NCBI RefSeq assembly: GCF_036226765.1
Contig: NZ_CP109017.1
Span: 1,813,501 to 1,877,500, forward strand
DNA: 64,000 bases
DNA from: Streptomyces sp. NBC_00670
GTDB taxonomy: Bacteria; Actinomycetota; Actinomycetes; Streptomycetales; Streptomycetaceae
Reading direction: 5' to 3'
The position numbers were made by a program, and so were the translations under genes. A model generated the notes under the pieces. That model saw only the letters and a list, made by a program, of their open reading frames with translations, did not search any database and was not told the origin of the DNA. Numbering within the stretch: position 1 is the stretch's first letter; each line of letters begins with the position of its first letter. Positions 7,878-18,712 of the stretch are shown piece by piece.

Positions 7878-10457
7878 GTGATCCGTGACGACGCCCTGGA
7901 GGCGCTGCCCGTACGCGGGGCCCTGCCCGCTCTGAACGACGCCCTGGAGGGCCACGGGACCGCCGTGCTGGTGGCGCCGCCCGGCACCGGCAAGACGACC
8001 CTGGTGCCGCTGGTGCTGGCGGGGCTGGTGGGCGGGGGTCCCGCGCGCCGGGTCCTGGTGGCCGAGCCGCGGCGGATCGCGGCGCGGGCGGCGGCACGGC
8101 GGATGGCGTGGCTGCTGGGCCAGGAGGTGGGCGGCGACATCGGGTTCACCGTGCGCGGGGAGCGCGTCGTCGGACGCCACGCGCGCGTGGAGGTCGTCAC
8201 CACCGGTGTGCTGCTGCAGCGGCTCCAGCGCGACCAGGAGCTGCCCGGGGTCGACGTGGTGGTCCTGGACGAGTGCCACGAGCGGCATCTGGACGCCGAC
8301 ACGGCCGCCGCCTTCCTGCTCGACGTGCGCGGGACGCTGCGGCCCGGACTGCGGCTGGTCGCGGCCTCGGCGACGACCGACGCGCAGGGGTGGGCGCGCC
8401 TGCTGGGCGGGGCCCCGGTGGTCGAGGCCGCAGGGGTGTCCCATCCGGTGGAGGTGGTGTGGGCGCCGCCGGCCCGGCCCGTGCGGCCGCCGCACGGGAT
8501 GCGGGTGGACCCGGCGCTGCTGTCCCACACGGAGTCGGTGGTACGGCGGGCGCTGGCCGAGCGGCCCGGCGACGTGCTCTGCTTCCTGCCCGGCGTCGGG
8601 GAGATCGCCCGGGTGGCCGGGCTGCTGGGGGACCTGGGCGCGGTGGACGTGCTCCAGGTGCACGGGCGGGCGCCGGCGGCCGTGCAGGAGGCGGTGCTGT
8701 CCCCCGGGGTGCGGCGCCGGGTGGTGCTCGCCACCTCGGTGGCCGAGTCGTCGCTGACGGTGCCCGGGGTGCGGGTGGTGGTGGACGCGGGGCTGGCGCG
8801 GGAGCCGCGCGTGGACCATGCGCGCGGGCTGAGCGGTCTGACGACCGTACGGTCCTCCCGGGCGGCCGGACGGCAGCGGGCCGGACGGGCCGGACGGGAG
8901 GCGCCCGGAGTGGTGTACCGGTGCTGGGCGGAGGCCGAGGACGGCCGTCTGCCGCCGTTCCCGGCGCCGGAGATCAAGGTGGCCGACCTGACCGCGTTCG
9001 CGCTCCAGGCGGCCTGCTGGGGCGATCCCGACGCCTCCGGGCTGGCGCTGCTCGATCCGCCGCCGGGCGGGGCGATGGCGGCGGCCCGGGAGACCCTGAC
9101 CGCCGTCGGCGCGGTGGACCCCCGGGGGCGGGCCACGGACCGGGGGGCACGGCTGGTGCGGTGGGGGCTGCACCCGCGACTGGGCCGGGCCCTGCTGGAC
9201 ACCTCCGGCGCGGCGGCCGAGGTGGTGGCGCTGCTGTCCGAGGAGGCCCCGCGGGCGTACGGCGACGACCTGGCCGGGGCACTGCGCACCGCACGGCGCG
9301 GGGGCGACGCGTACGCGGCCCGCTGGCGGAGCGAGGTACGGCGGCTGCGTGCCGTGGTGACGGAGCCGGGCGGGCGGTCCCGCGGCCGGGGAGCCGCGGG
9401 GACCGACGGCCGGCCCTCCGGCCACGACGACCGGCCCTCCGGCCCCGGCGGGCGGTCGCCCGGCGCCGACGTGGCCGGTGCGGGGGACGACGGGCTCGTC
9501 GGGCGGGCCGTCGCGCTGGCCTTTCCCGAGCGGGTGGCGCGGCTCGACGGCGGGTCGTATCTCATGGCCTCGGGGACGCGGGCCGAGCTGGGTGAGGGGT
9601 CGGCGTTGCGGGGGGCGCCGTGGATCGTCGTCGCCGTGGCCGACCGGCCGGCGGCCGGCGGGCACGCGCGCGTGCGGCTCGCCGCGCCCGTCCCGGAGGA
9701 CGTGGCCCGGGAGGCGGCCGCGGCGCTGCGGACCGATCAGGAGGAGGTGCGCTGGGCCCACGGCGACGTCGTGGCGCAGCGGGTGGAGCGGCTGGGGGCG
9801 ATCGAGCTGTCGGTGCGGCCGCTGCCGGACGCCGCGCCCGGGCTCGTCCGCGACGCGCTCCTGGAGGGGCTGCGGCGGGAGGGGTTCGGCCTGCTGCGGT
9901 GGTCGCCGGAGGCGGTGGCGCTGCGGCAGCGGCTGGCGTTCGTGCGGCTGCGGCTCGGCCCGCCGTGGCCGGACGTCTCGGACGACGCGCTGCACGCGCG
10001 CGTGGCGGAGTGGCTGGAGCCCGAGCTGGGCCGCGCCCGGCGGCGGGCGGACCTCGGGCGGATCGACGCCGGTCAGGCGCTGGGCCGGCTGCTGCCGTGG
10101 GCCTCGGGCGAGGCGGCCCGTCTGGACGAGCTGGCCCCGGAGCGGCTCACCGTGCCCAGCGGGTCGCGGATCCGCGTCGACTACGCCGATCCGGAACGGC
10201 CGGTGCTCGCCGTGAAGGTGCAGGAGATGTTCGGTCTGGACAGCTCGCCCGTCCTGGCCGGGGTGCCGGTCCTCGTGCACCTGCTCTCCCCCGCCGGACG
10301 GCCCGCCGCCGTCACCGCGGACCTCGCCTCGTTCTGGCGGGACGGCTACCGGGCCGTACGGGCGGAGCTGCGCGGCCGGTACCCGAAGCACCCGTGGCCG
10401 GAGGACCCGGCGGCCGCGGAGCCGACCCGGCACACCAACGCGCGGCCGCGTCGCTGA
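7878..10457 (+). CDS. hrpB: ATP-dependent RNA helicase HrpB
   Basis: 859-residue DEAH/RHA-type helicase. Walker A APPGTGKT is at 33-40, the DEAH-box variant DECH at 131-134, and SAT (motif III) at 164-166. The C-terminal helicase lobe holds the VVLATSVAESSLTVPGV segment and an arginine-finger-type GRQRAGRAGR. The HrpB C-terminal domain follows, ending near LASFWRDGYRAVRAELRGRYPKHPWP, written here in pieces: LASFWRDGYRAVR then YPKHPWPEDP, which is diagnostic for HrpB. A Gly/Arg/Ser low-complexity insert of about 40 residues sits near residues 500-540. HrpB is widespread but its RNA target is unknown. The GTG start at 7878 is preceded by a G-run serving as ribosome site. Confidence 0.9.
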   Translation: MIRDDALEALPVRGALPALNDALEGHGTAVLVAPPGTGKTTLVPLVLAGLVGGGPARRVLVAEPRRIAARAAARRMAWLLGQEVGGDIGFTVRGERVVGRHARVEVVTTGVLLQRLQRDQELPGVDVVVLDECHERHLDADTAAAFLLDVRGTLRPGLRLVAASATTDAQGWARLLGGAPVVEAAGVSHPVEVVWAPPARPVRPPHGMRVDPALLSHTESVVRRALAERPGDVLCFLPGVGEIARVAGLLGDLGAVDVLQVHGRAPAAVQEAVLSPGVRRRVVLATSVAESSLTVPGVRVVVDAGLAREPRVDHARGLSGLTTVRSSRAAGRQRAGRAGREAPGVVYRCWAEAEDGRLPPFPAPEIKVADLTAFALQAACWGDPDASGLALLDPPPGGAMAAARETLTAVGAVDPRGRATDRGARLVRWGLHPRLGRALLDTSGAAAEVVALLSEEAPRAYGDDLAGALRTARRGGDAYAARWRSEVRRLRAVVTEPGGRSRGRGAAGTDGRPSGHDDRPSGPGGRSPGADVAGAGDDGLVGRAVALAFPERVARLDGGSYLMASGTRAELGEGSALRGAPWIVVAVADRPAAGGHARVRLAAPVPEDVAREAAAALRTDQEEVRWAHGDVVAQRVERLGAIELSVRPLPDAAPGLVRDALLEGLRREGFGLLRWSPEAVALRQRLAFVRLRLGPPWPDVSDDALHARVAEWLEPELGRARRRADLGRIDAGQALGRLLPWASGEAARLDELAPERLTVPSGSRIRVDYADPERPVLAVKVQEMFGLDSSPVLAGVPVLVHLLSPAGRPAAVTADLASFWRDGYRAVRAELRGRYPKHPWPEDPAAAEPTRHTNARPRR

Positions 10458-10460
10458 GGC

Positions 10461-10488
10461 GCGGGCCGGTCACGGTGGACCGGCCCGC
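10461..10488. terminator. Bidirectional terminator between hrpB and the lytic transglycosylase
   Basis: Perfect 11-bp stem gcgggccggtc / gaccggcccgc with a 6-nt loop, placed between two convergent genes. No U-tract on either strand. Confidence 0.75.
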
Positions 10489-10499
10489 GGGGACGGGGG

Positions 10500-12242
10500 C
10501 TACGACGCCGCCTCGGCGACCTTCAGTTCGAGCGTGACGGTCGCGCCGCCCGCCGTGGTGACGCGGAGCAGGAACGTGCCCGTGGTGTCGTCCGCGTACA
10601 GCTTCGGCAGCTTCAGCACGCCGTCGGGGTCGGTCGTCAGCCCCGTGAGGGTGCGTACGGGCTTCTTGTCGGCGTCGTCGGCCGTGCCGGCGGGGTCCTG
10701 GAAGTAGGGGCCCTTGTCGTTCTCGGTCGCGTCGTCCGCGGACTTGATGAGCGTGGCGGTCGCGGCGACCTTGCCGGGGGCGGCGCCCTTGTAGGTGGCC
10801 TTCAGCTGGATCTGCTCGGCGAACTCGCCGCCGGGGGTGCAGGTCAGCGGGGTGTCGCCGACCCGGACCAGGGCGTCGGCCGTGCGTGCGGTGACGGTGG
10901 CGGTGTGGTCGAGGGCGGCCACGGTGCGGCCCACGACCACGGCGCGGACCGTGAATTCGCCGGTCTTCTCGCCGGCCACGAGGGCGGGCGCGGTGGCGGT
11001 GCCGGTGCCGCCGGTGCGGACGGTGGCGGTCTTCTCGCCGCCGGTGAAGGTGGCGTCCGTGTCGCCGACGATGGTGAAGCGGATGCGGACCTTGGCCACG
11101 GCCGTGCCCGCCTTGGTCTCCGGGCGGACCACGATCTTCTCGCCGAACGTGTCACCCGCCCGCGCGGTCAGCCTGCCGGTGCCGGCGTCGTCGAGGTGGT
11201 CGACGGTGTCGGTCGGCGTGGGGGTGGGTGTCGTCGAGGGGGGTGTGCTCGGCTTCGTCGGCTCGGTGGACGGCTTGCCGCCCGCGTCGGAGCCGGAGTC
11301 GGAGCCGGAACCGGAATGCGAGCCGGTGTTGCCGGGCTCGGTGGTGTGGGACGCCGGCGGTGTGGTGGTCGTCGCGGGGGTCGAACCGGTGCCCGAGCCG
11401 CTGCTCTCGTCGCTGCGGTGGCGGGGCAGGGTGCCCGTGCCGTCCGGCACCGAGTGGGTGCCCTTGCGGTAGAACTCCAGCCACGACAGGACGGTGTTGA
11501 GGTAGTCCTGCGAGTGGTTGTAGCTGAGGATCGCGGCGTTCAGGTTCGACTGGACGGACAGGTCGCGGTCGGCGCGGCACAGGTAGTGGCCGGCGGCGAG
11601 AGCGGCGTCGTAGACGTTGTTGGGGTCCTTGACGCCGTCGTCGTTGCCGTCGCGGCCGGCCCAGGCCCAGGTCGACGGGATGAACTGCATGGGGCCGACG
11701 GCGCGGTCGTAGGTGCTGTCGCCGTCGTAGGCGCCGTTGTCGGTGTCCGGGATGTGGGCGAAGCCGCTGCCGTTGAGGACGGGGCCGAGGATCTTGGAGT
11801 ACGTCGTGCCCTCGGCGTCGACGCGGCCGCCGCGGGCCTGGCCGGACTCCACCTTGCCGATGGCGGCGAGGAGTTGCCAGGGGAGGTTGCAGCCGGGCTT
11901 GGACTCGCGGAGTTCGGCCTCGGCCTTCTTGTAGGCGTCGAGGACGGTGGCGGGGATGCCGGAGTCGTCGCCGGTGCCGCCGGAGCCGGAGTTCGCGTTG
12001 TCGTCGGGGGCCGGGGTGGGGCTGTCGAGCGTGGGGAGGTCGGTGTAGTAGTGGCCGTCGCCGGTCGCCGAGTCGTCGCCGGTGGCGTCGGGGGTGTTCT
12101 GGGCGGAGCCGGTGGTCTGTCTGCCGTGGTCGTCGGCGGTGACTCCGGGGGCCTGGGACGCGGAGAGTGCCGCGACTGCTGCGGCTGCGAGGGCGGTGGT
12201 TGCCGCGCCCTTGCGGAGCCGCCTGCCGAAATGCGCCGCCAT
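10500..12242 (-). CDS. Secreted lytic transglycosylase (SLT_2 fold) with Ser/Thr/Pro linker and C-terminal adhesion-like repeats
   Basis: 580 residues. A Sec signal peptide (basic RRLRKGAATT, then an Ala-rich core) ends near residue 36. After an acidic low-complexity region comes a soluble MltB-like/SLT_2 domain at about 115-270: LLAAIGKVESG with the candidate catalytic Glu at 132, the GPMQFIPSTW segment and ILSYNHSQDYLNTVLSW. It would cleave the beta-1,4 MurNAc-GlcNAc bond of peptidoglycan, forming 1,6-anhydroMurNAc. A Ser/Gly/Thr/Pro linker (about 275-345) leads to about 230 residues of beta-rich repeats (GDTFGEKIVVRPETKAG; GGEFAEQIQLKATYKG) that may anchor or space the enzyme in the wall. 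Such enzymes act in hyphal growth or spore germination. The upstream spacer was examined for a c-di-AMP riboswitch without success. Confidence 0.85.
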   Translation of the reverse strand: MAAHFGRRLRKGAATTALAAAAVAALSASQAPGVTADDHGRQTTGSAQNTPDATGDDSATGDGHYYTDLPTLDSPTPAPDDNANSGSGGTGDDSGIPATVLDAYKKAEAELRESKPGCNLPWQLLAAIGKVESGQARGGRVDAEGTTYSKILGPVLNGSGFAHIPDTDNGAYDGDSTYDRAVGPMQFIPSTWAWAGRDGNDDGVKDPNNVYDAALAAGHYLCRADRDLSVQSNLNAAILSYNHSQDYLNTVLSWLEFYRKGTHSVPDGTGTLPRHRSDESSGSGTGSTPATTTTPPASHTTEPGNTGSHSGSGSDSGSDAGGKPSTEPTKPSTPPSTTPTPTPTDTVDHLDDAGTGRLTARAGDTFGEKIVVRPETKAGTAVAKVRIRFTIVGDTDATFTGGEKTATVRTGGTGTATAPALVAGEKTGEFTVRAVVVGRTVAALDHTATVTARTADALVRVGDTPLTCTPGGEFAEQIQLKATYKGAAPGKVAATATLIKSADDATENDKGPYFQDPAGTADDADKKPVRTLTGLTTDPDGVLKLPKLYADDTTGTFLLRVTTAGGATVTLELKVAEAAS

Positions 12243-12476
12243 AGAGTACGCCCCTCCCGTGGACGAACGTCCGTGCTCTTCTGCTCTCGACGGTGCGTTG
12301 GGCGGGCGTGTGCCGCCCTGGCACCGTGACGGTGGTGACCCTACGGCAACGTGCGGCTGGGTGGCACCCGTTGATGGCGGGTCTTCACCGGTTGGCCATG
12401 TGCGCGTGGGGGTGTCGCGTGTGCGTCACCCTTACTTGACGGTTGTGGGCGTTGGACGGTTGTGGTGCGGGTGAGG

Positions 12477-12540
12477 GTTTTTCGCCCCCGCCGCCCCTAC
12501 CCTTCCCGTCCCTTCAAGGGGCGCTGCCCCTTGGACCCCG
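12477..12540 (+). repeat. Dispersed intergenic repeat, outer half, copy A
   Basis: Begins gtttttcgcccccgccgccc and ends ccccttggaccccg. It is nearly identical to 30966-31030 and to 60578-60639. In all three it is followed, after a variable gap, by gcgcagttccccgcgcccct. It lies between genes, not within one. Confidence 0.85.
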
Positions 12541-12716
12541 GGGGTGGGTAGGAGTCGGGGGTGGGTGGGGAGTTGGGTGCGGGTGGGAGGTCGGGGTGGG
12601 TGGGTGTGGGGGTTGGTGGGGAATTGGGGGTGGGTGGGGGTGGAGCGCCTGGGAGTTCGGGTGGGTGGGGTGGGGCGCCTGAGAGCTCGGGTGGGTGGGT
12701 TCGTGGGCGGGTGCGG
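12536..12716 (+). repeat. G-run tract with G-quadruplex potential
   Basis: About 180 nt built of GGG to GGGGG runs separated by one to five bases (t, a, tgc, agtt), with almost no C on the plus strand. Every window of about 25 nt holds four or more G-runs, so intramolecular quadruplexes could form on the plus strand, the template strand for polA-direction readthrough. Confidence 0.7.
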
Positions 12717-12741
12717 GTGCGTTGTGGCTTGTCGCGCAGTT

Positions 12742-12856
12742 CCCCGCGCCCCTTCAACGCGCCCCCGCGGCGAAGCCGCGCAAAGACACAGCCCCGCGCC
12801 CCTTCAACGCGCACCCGCGGCGAAGCCGCGCAAAAACACAGCCCCGCGCCCCTTCC
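12742..12856 (+). repeat. 50-bp tandem repeat, two full copies and a partial third
   Basis: Units start at 12742, 12792 and 12842. Each begins ccccgcgccccttcaacgcg and contains the short palindrome gcggcgaagccgc, then caaaRacacag. Copies one and two differ at only two positions. No spacers and no fit to a CRISPR. Confidence 0.85.
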
Positions 12857-12922
12857 AAGCAGTGGGGCGCCCCCTGCTGGAAGCAGGTAGGACGCCTCCT
12901 GCGGTGGAGCCGCGTGGCAACG

Positions 12923-12953
12923 CTGCCCCGCGCCCCTGCGGGGTGCGGGGCAG
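12923..12953 (-). terminator. polA terminator hairpin
   Basis: ctgccccgc / gcggggcag (9-bp perfect) extended by a gcccc/ggggt inner stem, five bases beyond the polA stop codon on the minus strand. Confidence 0.7.
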
Positions 12954-12958
12954 GGTGG

Positions 12959-15682
12959 TCAGTGGGCCGCTGATTCCCAGTTGGGGCCGGAGCCCACCGA
13001 GACGTCCAGGGGGGCCTTGAGGTGGACCGCTGTGGTCATTTCCTGGCGGATCAGGGATTCGACCCGGTCGCGTTCGCCGGGGGCGATGTCGAGGACGATT
13101 TCGTCGTGGACCTGGAGCAGCATGCGGGAGGTCAGGCCGGCCGCGCGCAGCGCCTTGTCGACCTTGAGCATGGCGATCTTGACGATGTCCGCCGCCGTGC
13201 CCTGGATGGGGGCGTTGAGCGCCATGCGCTCGGCGGCCTCGCGGCGCTGGCGGTTGTCGCTGTTGAGGTCGGGCAGATAGCGGCGGCGGCCGAAGAGCGT
13301 CGCCGTGTAGCCCGTCGCCCGGGCCTCGTCCACCACGCGGCGCAGATAGTCCCGTACGCCGCCGAACCGCTCGAAGTAGGCCTCCATCAGGGCGCGTGCC
13401 TCGCCGGCGTCGATGTTGAGCTGCTGGGAGAGGCCGAAGGCCGACAGCCCGTACGCCAGGCCGTACGACATCGCCTTGATCTTGCGACGCATCTCCGCGT
13501 CCACCGCGGAGCGTTCCACGCCGAAGACCTGGGAGGCGGCGGTGGTGTGCAGGTCCTCGCCGGAGGTGAACGCCTCGATGAGGCCGGCGTCCTCGGAGAG
13601 GTGGGCCATCACGCGCAGTTCGATCTGGCTGTAGTCGGCCGTCATCAGCGACTCGTAGCCCTCACCGACGACGAAGCCGCGGCGGATGGCGCGGCCCTCG
13701 TCCGTGCGGACGGGGATGTTCTGGAGGTTGGGGTCGGTGGAGGAGAGCCGTCCGGTGGCGGCGACGGTCTGGTTGAACGTGGTGTGGATGCGGCCGTCCG
13801 CGGCGATCGTCTTGATCAGGCCCTCGACGGTGACGCGGAGCTTGGCCTGCTCGCGGTGACGGAGCATGATCACCGGGAGTTCGTTCTCGGTCTGGGCGGC
13901 GAGCCAGGCCAGGGCGTCGGCGTCCGTGGTGTAGCCGGTCTTGGTCTTCTTCGTCTTCGGCAGGCCCAGTTCGCCGAAGAGGACCTCCTGGAGCTGCTTG
14001 GGCGAGCCGAGGTTGAACTCGTGGCCCGCCGCCGCGTGCGCCTCCTTCACCGCCTGCTGGACGGCGCCCGCGAACATCTGCTCCATGGACTCCAGATGGG
14101 CCCGGTCGGCGGCGATGCCGTGCCGCTCCATGCGGGCGAGCAGCGCGGAGGTCGGCAGTTCCATGTCGCGCAGCAGATCGGCCGCGCCGACCTCCTCCAG
14201 TCTGCCGGTGAACGCCTCGCCGAGGTCGAGGATGGCGCGGGCCTGCACCATCAGCGCGTCCGCCTCGGCCTCCTCGTCGGCGCCGAAGGCGAGCTGGCCG
14301 TCGGCGGCGGCCGGGGGCGCCAGTTCGCGGCCGAGGTACTCCAGGGTCAGCGCGTCCAGATCGAAGGAGCGGCGGCCGGGCTTGACCAGGTAGGCGGCGA
14401 GGGCGGTGTCCATCGTGACGCCCTCGATCGTCCAGCCGTGCTCGGCGAAGACGCGCATCGCGCCCTTGGCGTTGTGCAGCACCTTGGGGCGCTCGGCGTC
14501 GGCGAGCCAGGCCGCGAACGCCTGCTCGTCGGCCTCGTCGATCGCGGTCGGGTCGAACCAGGCGGCGGCACCGGTGGCCGTGGCGAGTGCCACCTCGGCG
14601 ACCGAGCCGGTGCCCAGCGCCCAGGTGTCGACCGTGGCCAGGCCGAGCGGAACCGTGCCGTGCTCGGCGAGCCAGGGCGTCAGCTCGCCCGCGCCGAGCA
14701 CCGCGCCGTCCACCGCGACACCGGCGGCGACCGGTGTGGCCTCGGCCTGCTCGGCGCCGGGGTCGACGGCGAACAGCCGTTCACGCAGGGAGGGATTGCG
14801 GATCTCCAGGGTGTCCAGGAGCATCGTGACGGCCTTGCGGTCATAGGCGACGCGCTCCAGGTCGGCGACCGTCTTCTCCAGCTCGACCTGCCGCTCCAGC
14901 TCGGTGAGCCGGCGGTTGAGCTTCACCGACTCCAGGTGGTCGCGCAGGTTCTGCCCGGCCTTGCCCTTGACCTCCTCGACGCGCTCGACGAGTTCCGCGA
15001 ACGAGCCGAACTGGTTGATCCACTTCGCGGCCGTCTTCTCGCCGACGCCCGGGATGCCGGGCAGGTTGTCGGACGGATCGCCGCGCAGGGCCGCGAAGTC
15101 GGGGTACTGGGCGGGCGTCAGCCCGTACTTCTCGACGACCTTCTCGGGGGTGAACCGGGTCAGCTCCGAGACCCCCTTGGTGGGGTACAGCACCGTGATG
15201 TGGTCGCTGACGAGCTGGAAGGAGTCGCGGTCGCCGGTGACGATCAGGACGTCGAAACCGGCGGCCTCGGCCTGGGTGGCGAGGGTGGCGATGATGTCGT
15301 CGGCCTCGAACCCCTCGACGGCGAAGCGGTTCGCGTGCATCGCGTCCAGCAGTTCGCCGATGAGCTGGACCTGGCCCTTGAACTCGTCGGGCGTCTTGGA
15401 GCGGTTCGCCTTGTACTCGGTGAACTCCTCCGAGCGCCAGGTCTTGCGGGAGACGTCGAACGCCACCGCGAAGTGTGTGGGCGCCTCGTCGCGCAGCGTG
15501 TTCGCCAGCATCGACGCGAAGCCGTAGATGGCGTTCGTCGGCTGGCCCGTCGCGGTCGTGAAGTTCTCCGCGGGCAGCGCGAAGAACGCGCGGTAGGCCA
15601 GCGAGTGCCCGTCCATGAGCATCAGCCGCGGACGGTCGCCGCCGGGGGTCGTGTCGGTCTTCTTCGATGCTGTCTCTGCCAC
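12959..15682 (-). CDS. polA: DNA polymerase I
   Basis: 907 residues; repairs gaps and replaces Okazaki primers. The N-terminal 5'-3' exonuclease/FEN domain (about 20-310) has LMLMDGHSLAYRAFFALP, FEADDIIATLA and VTGDRDSFQLV. The middle domain has the 3'-5' exonuclease fold but lacks the first DxE metal motif (it reads LGLATVDTWALGTG), so proofreading is probably lost, as in mycobacterial and Taq polymerases. The palm/fingers domain carries motif A TADYSQIELRVMAHLSED, motif B with RRKIKAMSYGLAYGLS, and motif C LLQVHDEIVLD. The GTG start at 15682 begins MAETASKK and has GGCAGGA/GGGGA upstream; longer in-frame extension overlaps the spacer. It is divergent from the YdeP-type gene. Confidence 0.96.
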   Translation of the reverse strand: MAETASKKTDTTPGGDRPRLMLMDGHSLAYRAFFALPAENFTTATGQPTNAIYGFASMLANTLRDEAPTHFAVAFDVSRKTWRSEEFTEYKANRSKTPDEFKGQVQLIGELLDAMHANRFAVEGFEADDIIATLATQAEAAGFDVLIVTGDRDSFQLVSDHITVLYPTKGVSELTRFTPEKVVEKYGLTPAQYPDFAALRGDPSDNLPGIPGVGEKTAAKWINQFGSFAELVERVEEVKGKAGQNLRDHLESVKLNRRLTELERQVELEKTVADLERVAYDRKAVTMLLDTLEIRNPSLRERLFAVDPGAEQAEATPVAAGVAVDGAVLGAGELTPWLAEHGTVPLGLATVDTWALGTGSVAEVALATATGAAAWFDPTAIDEADEQAFAAWLADAERPKVLHNAKGAMRVFAEHGWTIEGVTMDTALAAYLVKPGRRSFDLDALTLEYLGRELAPPAAADGQLAFGADEEAEADALMVQARAILDLGEAFTGRLEEVGAADLLRDMELPTSALLARMERHGIAADRAHLESMEQMFAGAVQQAVKEAHAAAGHEFNLGSPKQLQEVLFGELGLPKTKKTKTGYTTDADALAWLAAQTENELPVIMLRHREQAKLRVTVEGLIKTIAADGRIHTTFNQTVAATGRLSSTDPNLQNIPVRTDEGRAIRRGFVVGEGYESLMTADYSQIELRVMAHLSEDAGLIEAFTSGEDLHTTAASQVFGVERSAVDAEMRRKIKAMSYGLAYGLSAFGLSQQLNIDAGEARALMEAYFERFGGVRDYLRRVVDEARATGYTATLFGRRRYLPDLNSDNRQRREAAERMALNAPIQGTAADIVKIAMLKVDKALRAAGLTSRMLLQVHDEIVLDIAPGERDRVESLIRQEMTTAVHLKAPLDVSVGSGPNWESAAH

Positions 15683-15851
15683 GTCCCCGATCCTGCCACG
15701 CCCCACTGACAGCCGGGCCCCACCGGCCCCCGCGCCGCCCGGCCGCCACCCGGCAACCATTGCTCCCGCCCACCGGGGGCATCGTTGTCGGTGCCCCGTG
15801 CGAGGATCGGAGACGGCAGGTCACACCCGCGGGCGCAAGGGAGAGCGTGCG

Positions 15852-18131
<2,280 letters not shown>

Positions 18132-18223
18132 GCGTTCGCTCAGCGAAGCCGGCGGCGGCACGCGTCGCCGGTGGCCGGTCACGGACGGGGACCGTCCACG
18201 ACGAACGAACGGAGCCAGGGCCC

Positions 18224-18712
18224 ATGGGTGAACAGCGGAACGTGACCTTCCCGCAGGAGGTCGTCGACGAGTACGCCGCGCTCGGTGTTGATCTGGTGGC
18301 GCTGTTCTCGGCGGGGCACCTGGGCACCCGGATGGGCGTGCAGATCACCGAGGCGTCCGCGGAGCGGGTCGTCGGCACGATGCCGGTCGAGGGCAACACC
18401 CAGCCGTACGGGCTGCTGCACGGCGGTGCCTCCGCCGTCCTGGCCGAGACGCTCGGCTCGGTGGGCGCGATGCTGCACGGCGGCAGCAAGAAGCTCGCGG
18501 TCGGCGTCGACCTCAACTGCACCCACCACCGCGGCGCCCGGTCGGGCCTGGTCACCGGCGTGGCGACCCCGCTGCACCGGGGCCGCTCCACGGCGACGTA
18601 CGACGTGGTGATCAGCGACGAGGAGGGCCGGCGGGTGTGCAGCGCCCGGCTGACCTGCATGCTGCGCGACGTCACCCCCGGCACCGCACCGGACGTCCCG
18701 GCCAAGGCCTGA
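18224..18712 (+). CDS. Hotdog-fold thioesterase (PaaI/menaquinone-type)
   Basis: 162-residue acyl-CoA thioesterase of the 4HBT/PaaI group. The signature LLHGGASAVLAETLGS has the LHGG at 65-68 and the catalytic acid E75, matching the DHNA-CoA/phenylacetyl-CoA thioesterase pattern. The strand VGVDLNCTHHRGAR and GRSTATYDVVISDEEGRRV complete the fold. It would hydrolyse an aromatic or medium acyl-CoA; candidates are 1,4-dihydroxy-2-naphthoyl-CoA or phenylacetyl-CoA derivatives. The start has acggagccaggg upstream. It lies 92 nt after the YdeP-type gene on the same strand and could be in its operon. Confidence 0.82.
   Translation: MGEQRNVTFPQEVVDEYAALGVDLVALFSAGHLGTRMGVQITEASAERVVGTMPVEGNTQPYGLLHGGASAVLAETLGSVGAMLHGGSKKLAVGVDLNCTHHRGARSGLVTGVATPLHRGRSTATYDVVISDEEGRRVCSARLTCMLRDVTPGTAPDVPAKA

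Larger units (their letters stand above)
12243..12958. other. 716-nt repeat-rich spacer between polA and the lytic transglycosylase
   Basis: No gene. Reading left to right: the upstream region of the minus-strand transglycosylase (12243-12470); a half copy of a dispersed repeat (12477-12540); a G-run tract (about 12536-12716); the motif gcgcagttccccgcgcccct (12734-12753); two and a bit copies of a 50-bp tandem repeat (12742-12856); and the polA terminator (12923-12953). It is the most repeat-dense stretch of the window. Confidence 0.8.

Noticed and set aside
12243-12480. c-di-AMP (ydaO) riboswitch before the lytic transglycosylase
   Set aside because: Such riboswitches precede some wall hydrolase genes in actinobacteria, so the leader was read on the minus strand, but the conserved core blocks could not be matched. 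A covariance-model search would decide.
12742-12856. CRISPR array
   Set aside because: Repeats are contiguous 50-bp units without unique spacers and no cas gene is in the window.
13022-15709. 895-codon open frame antisense to polA
   Set aside because: Shadow frame: composition-driven protein with no motifs; polA motifs are intact on the opposite strand.
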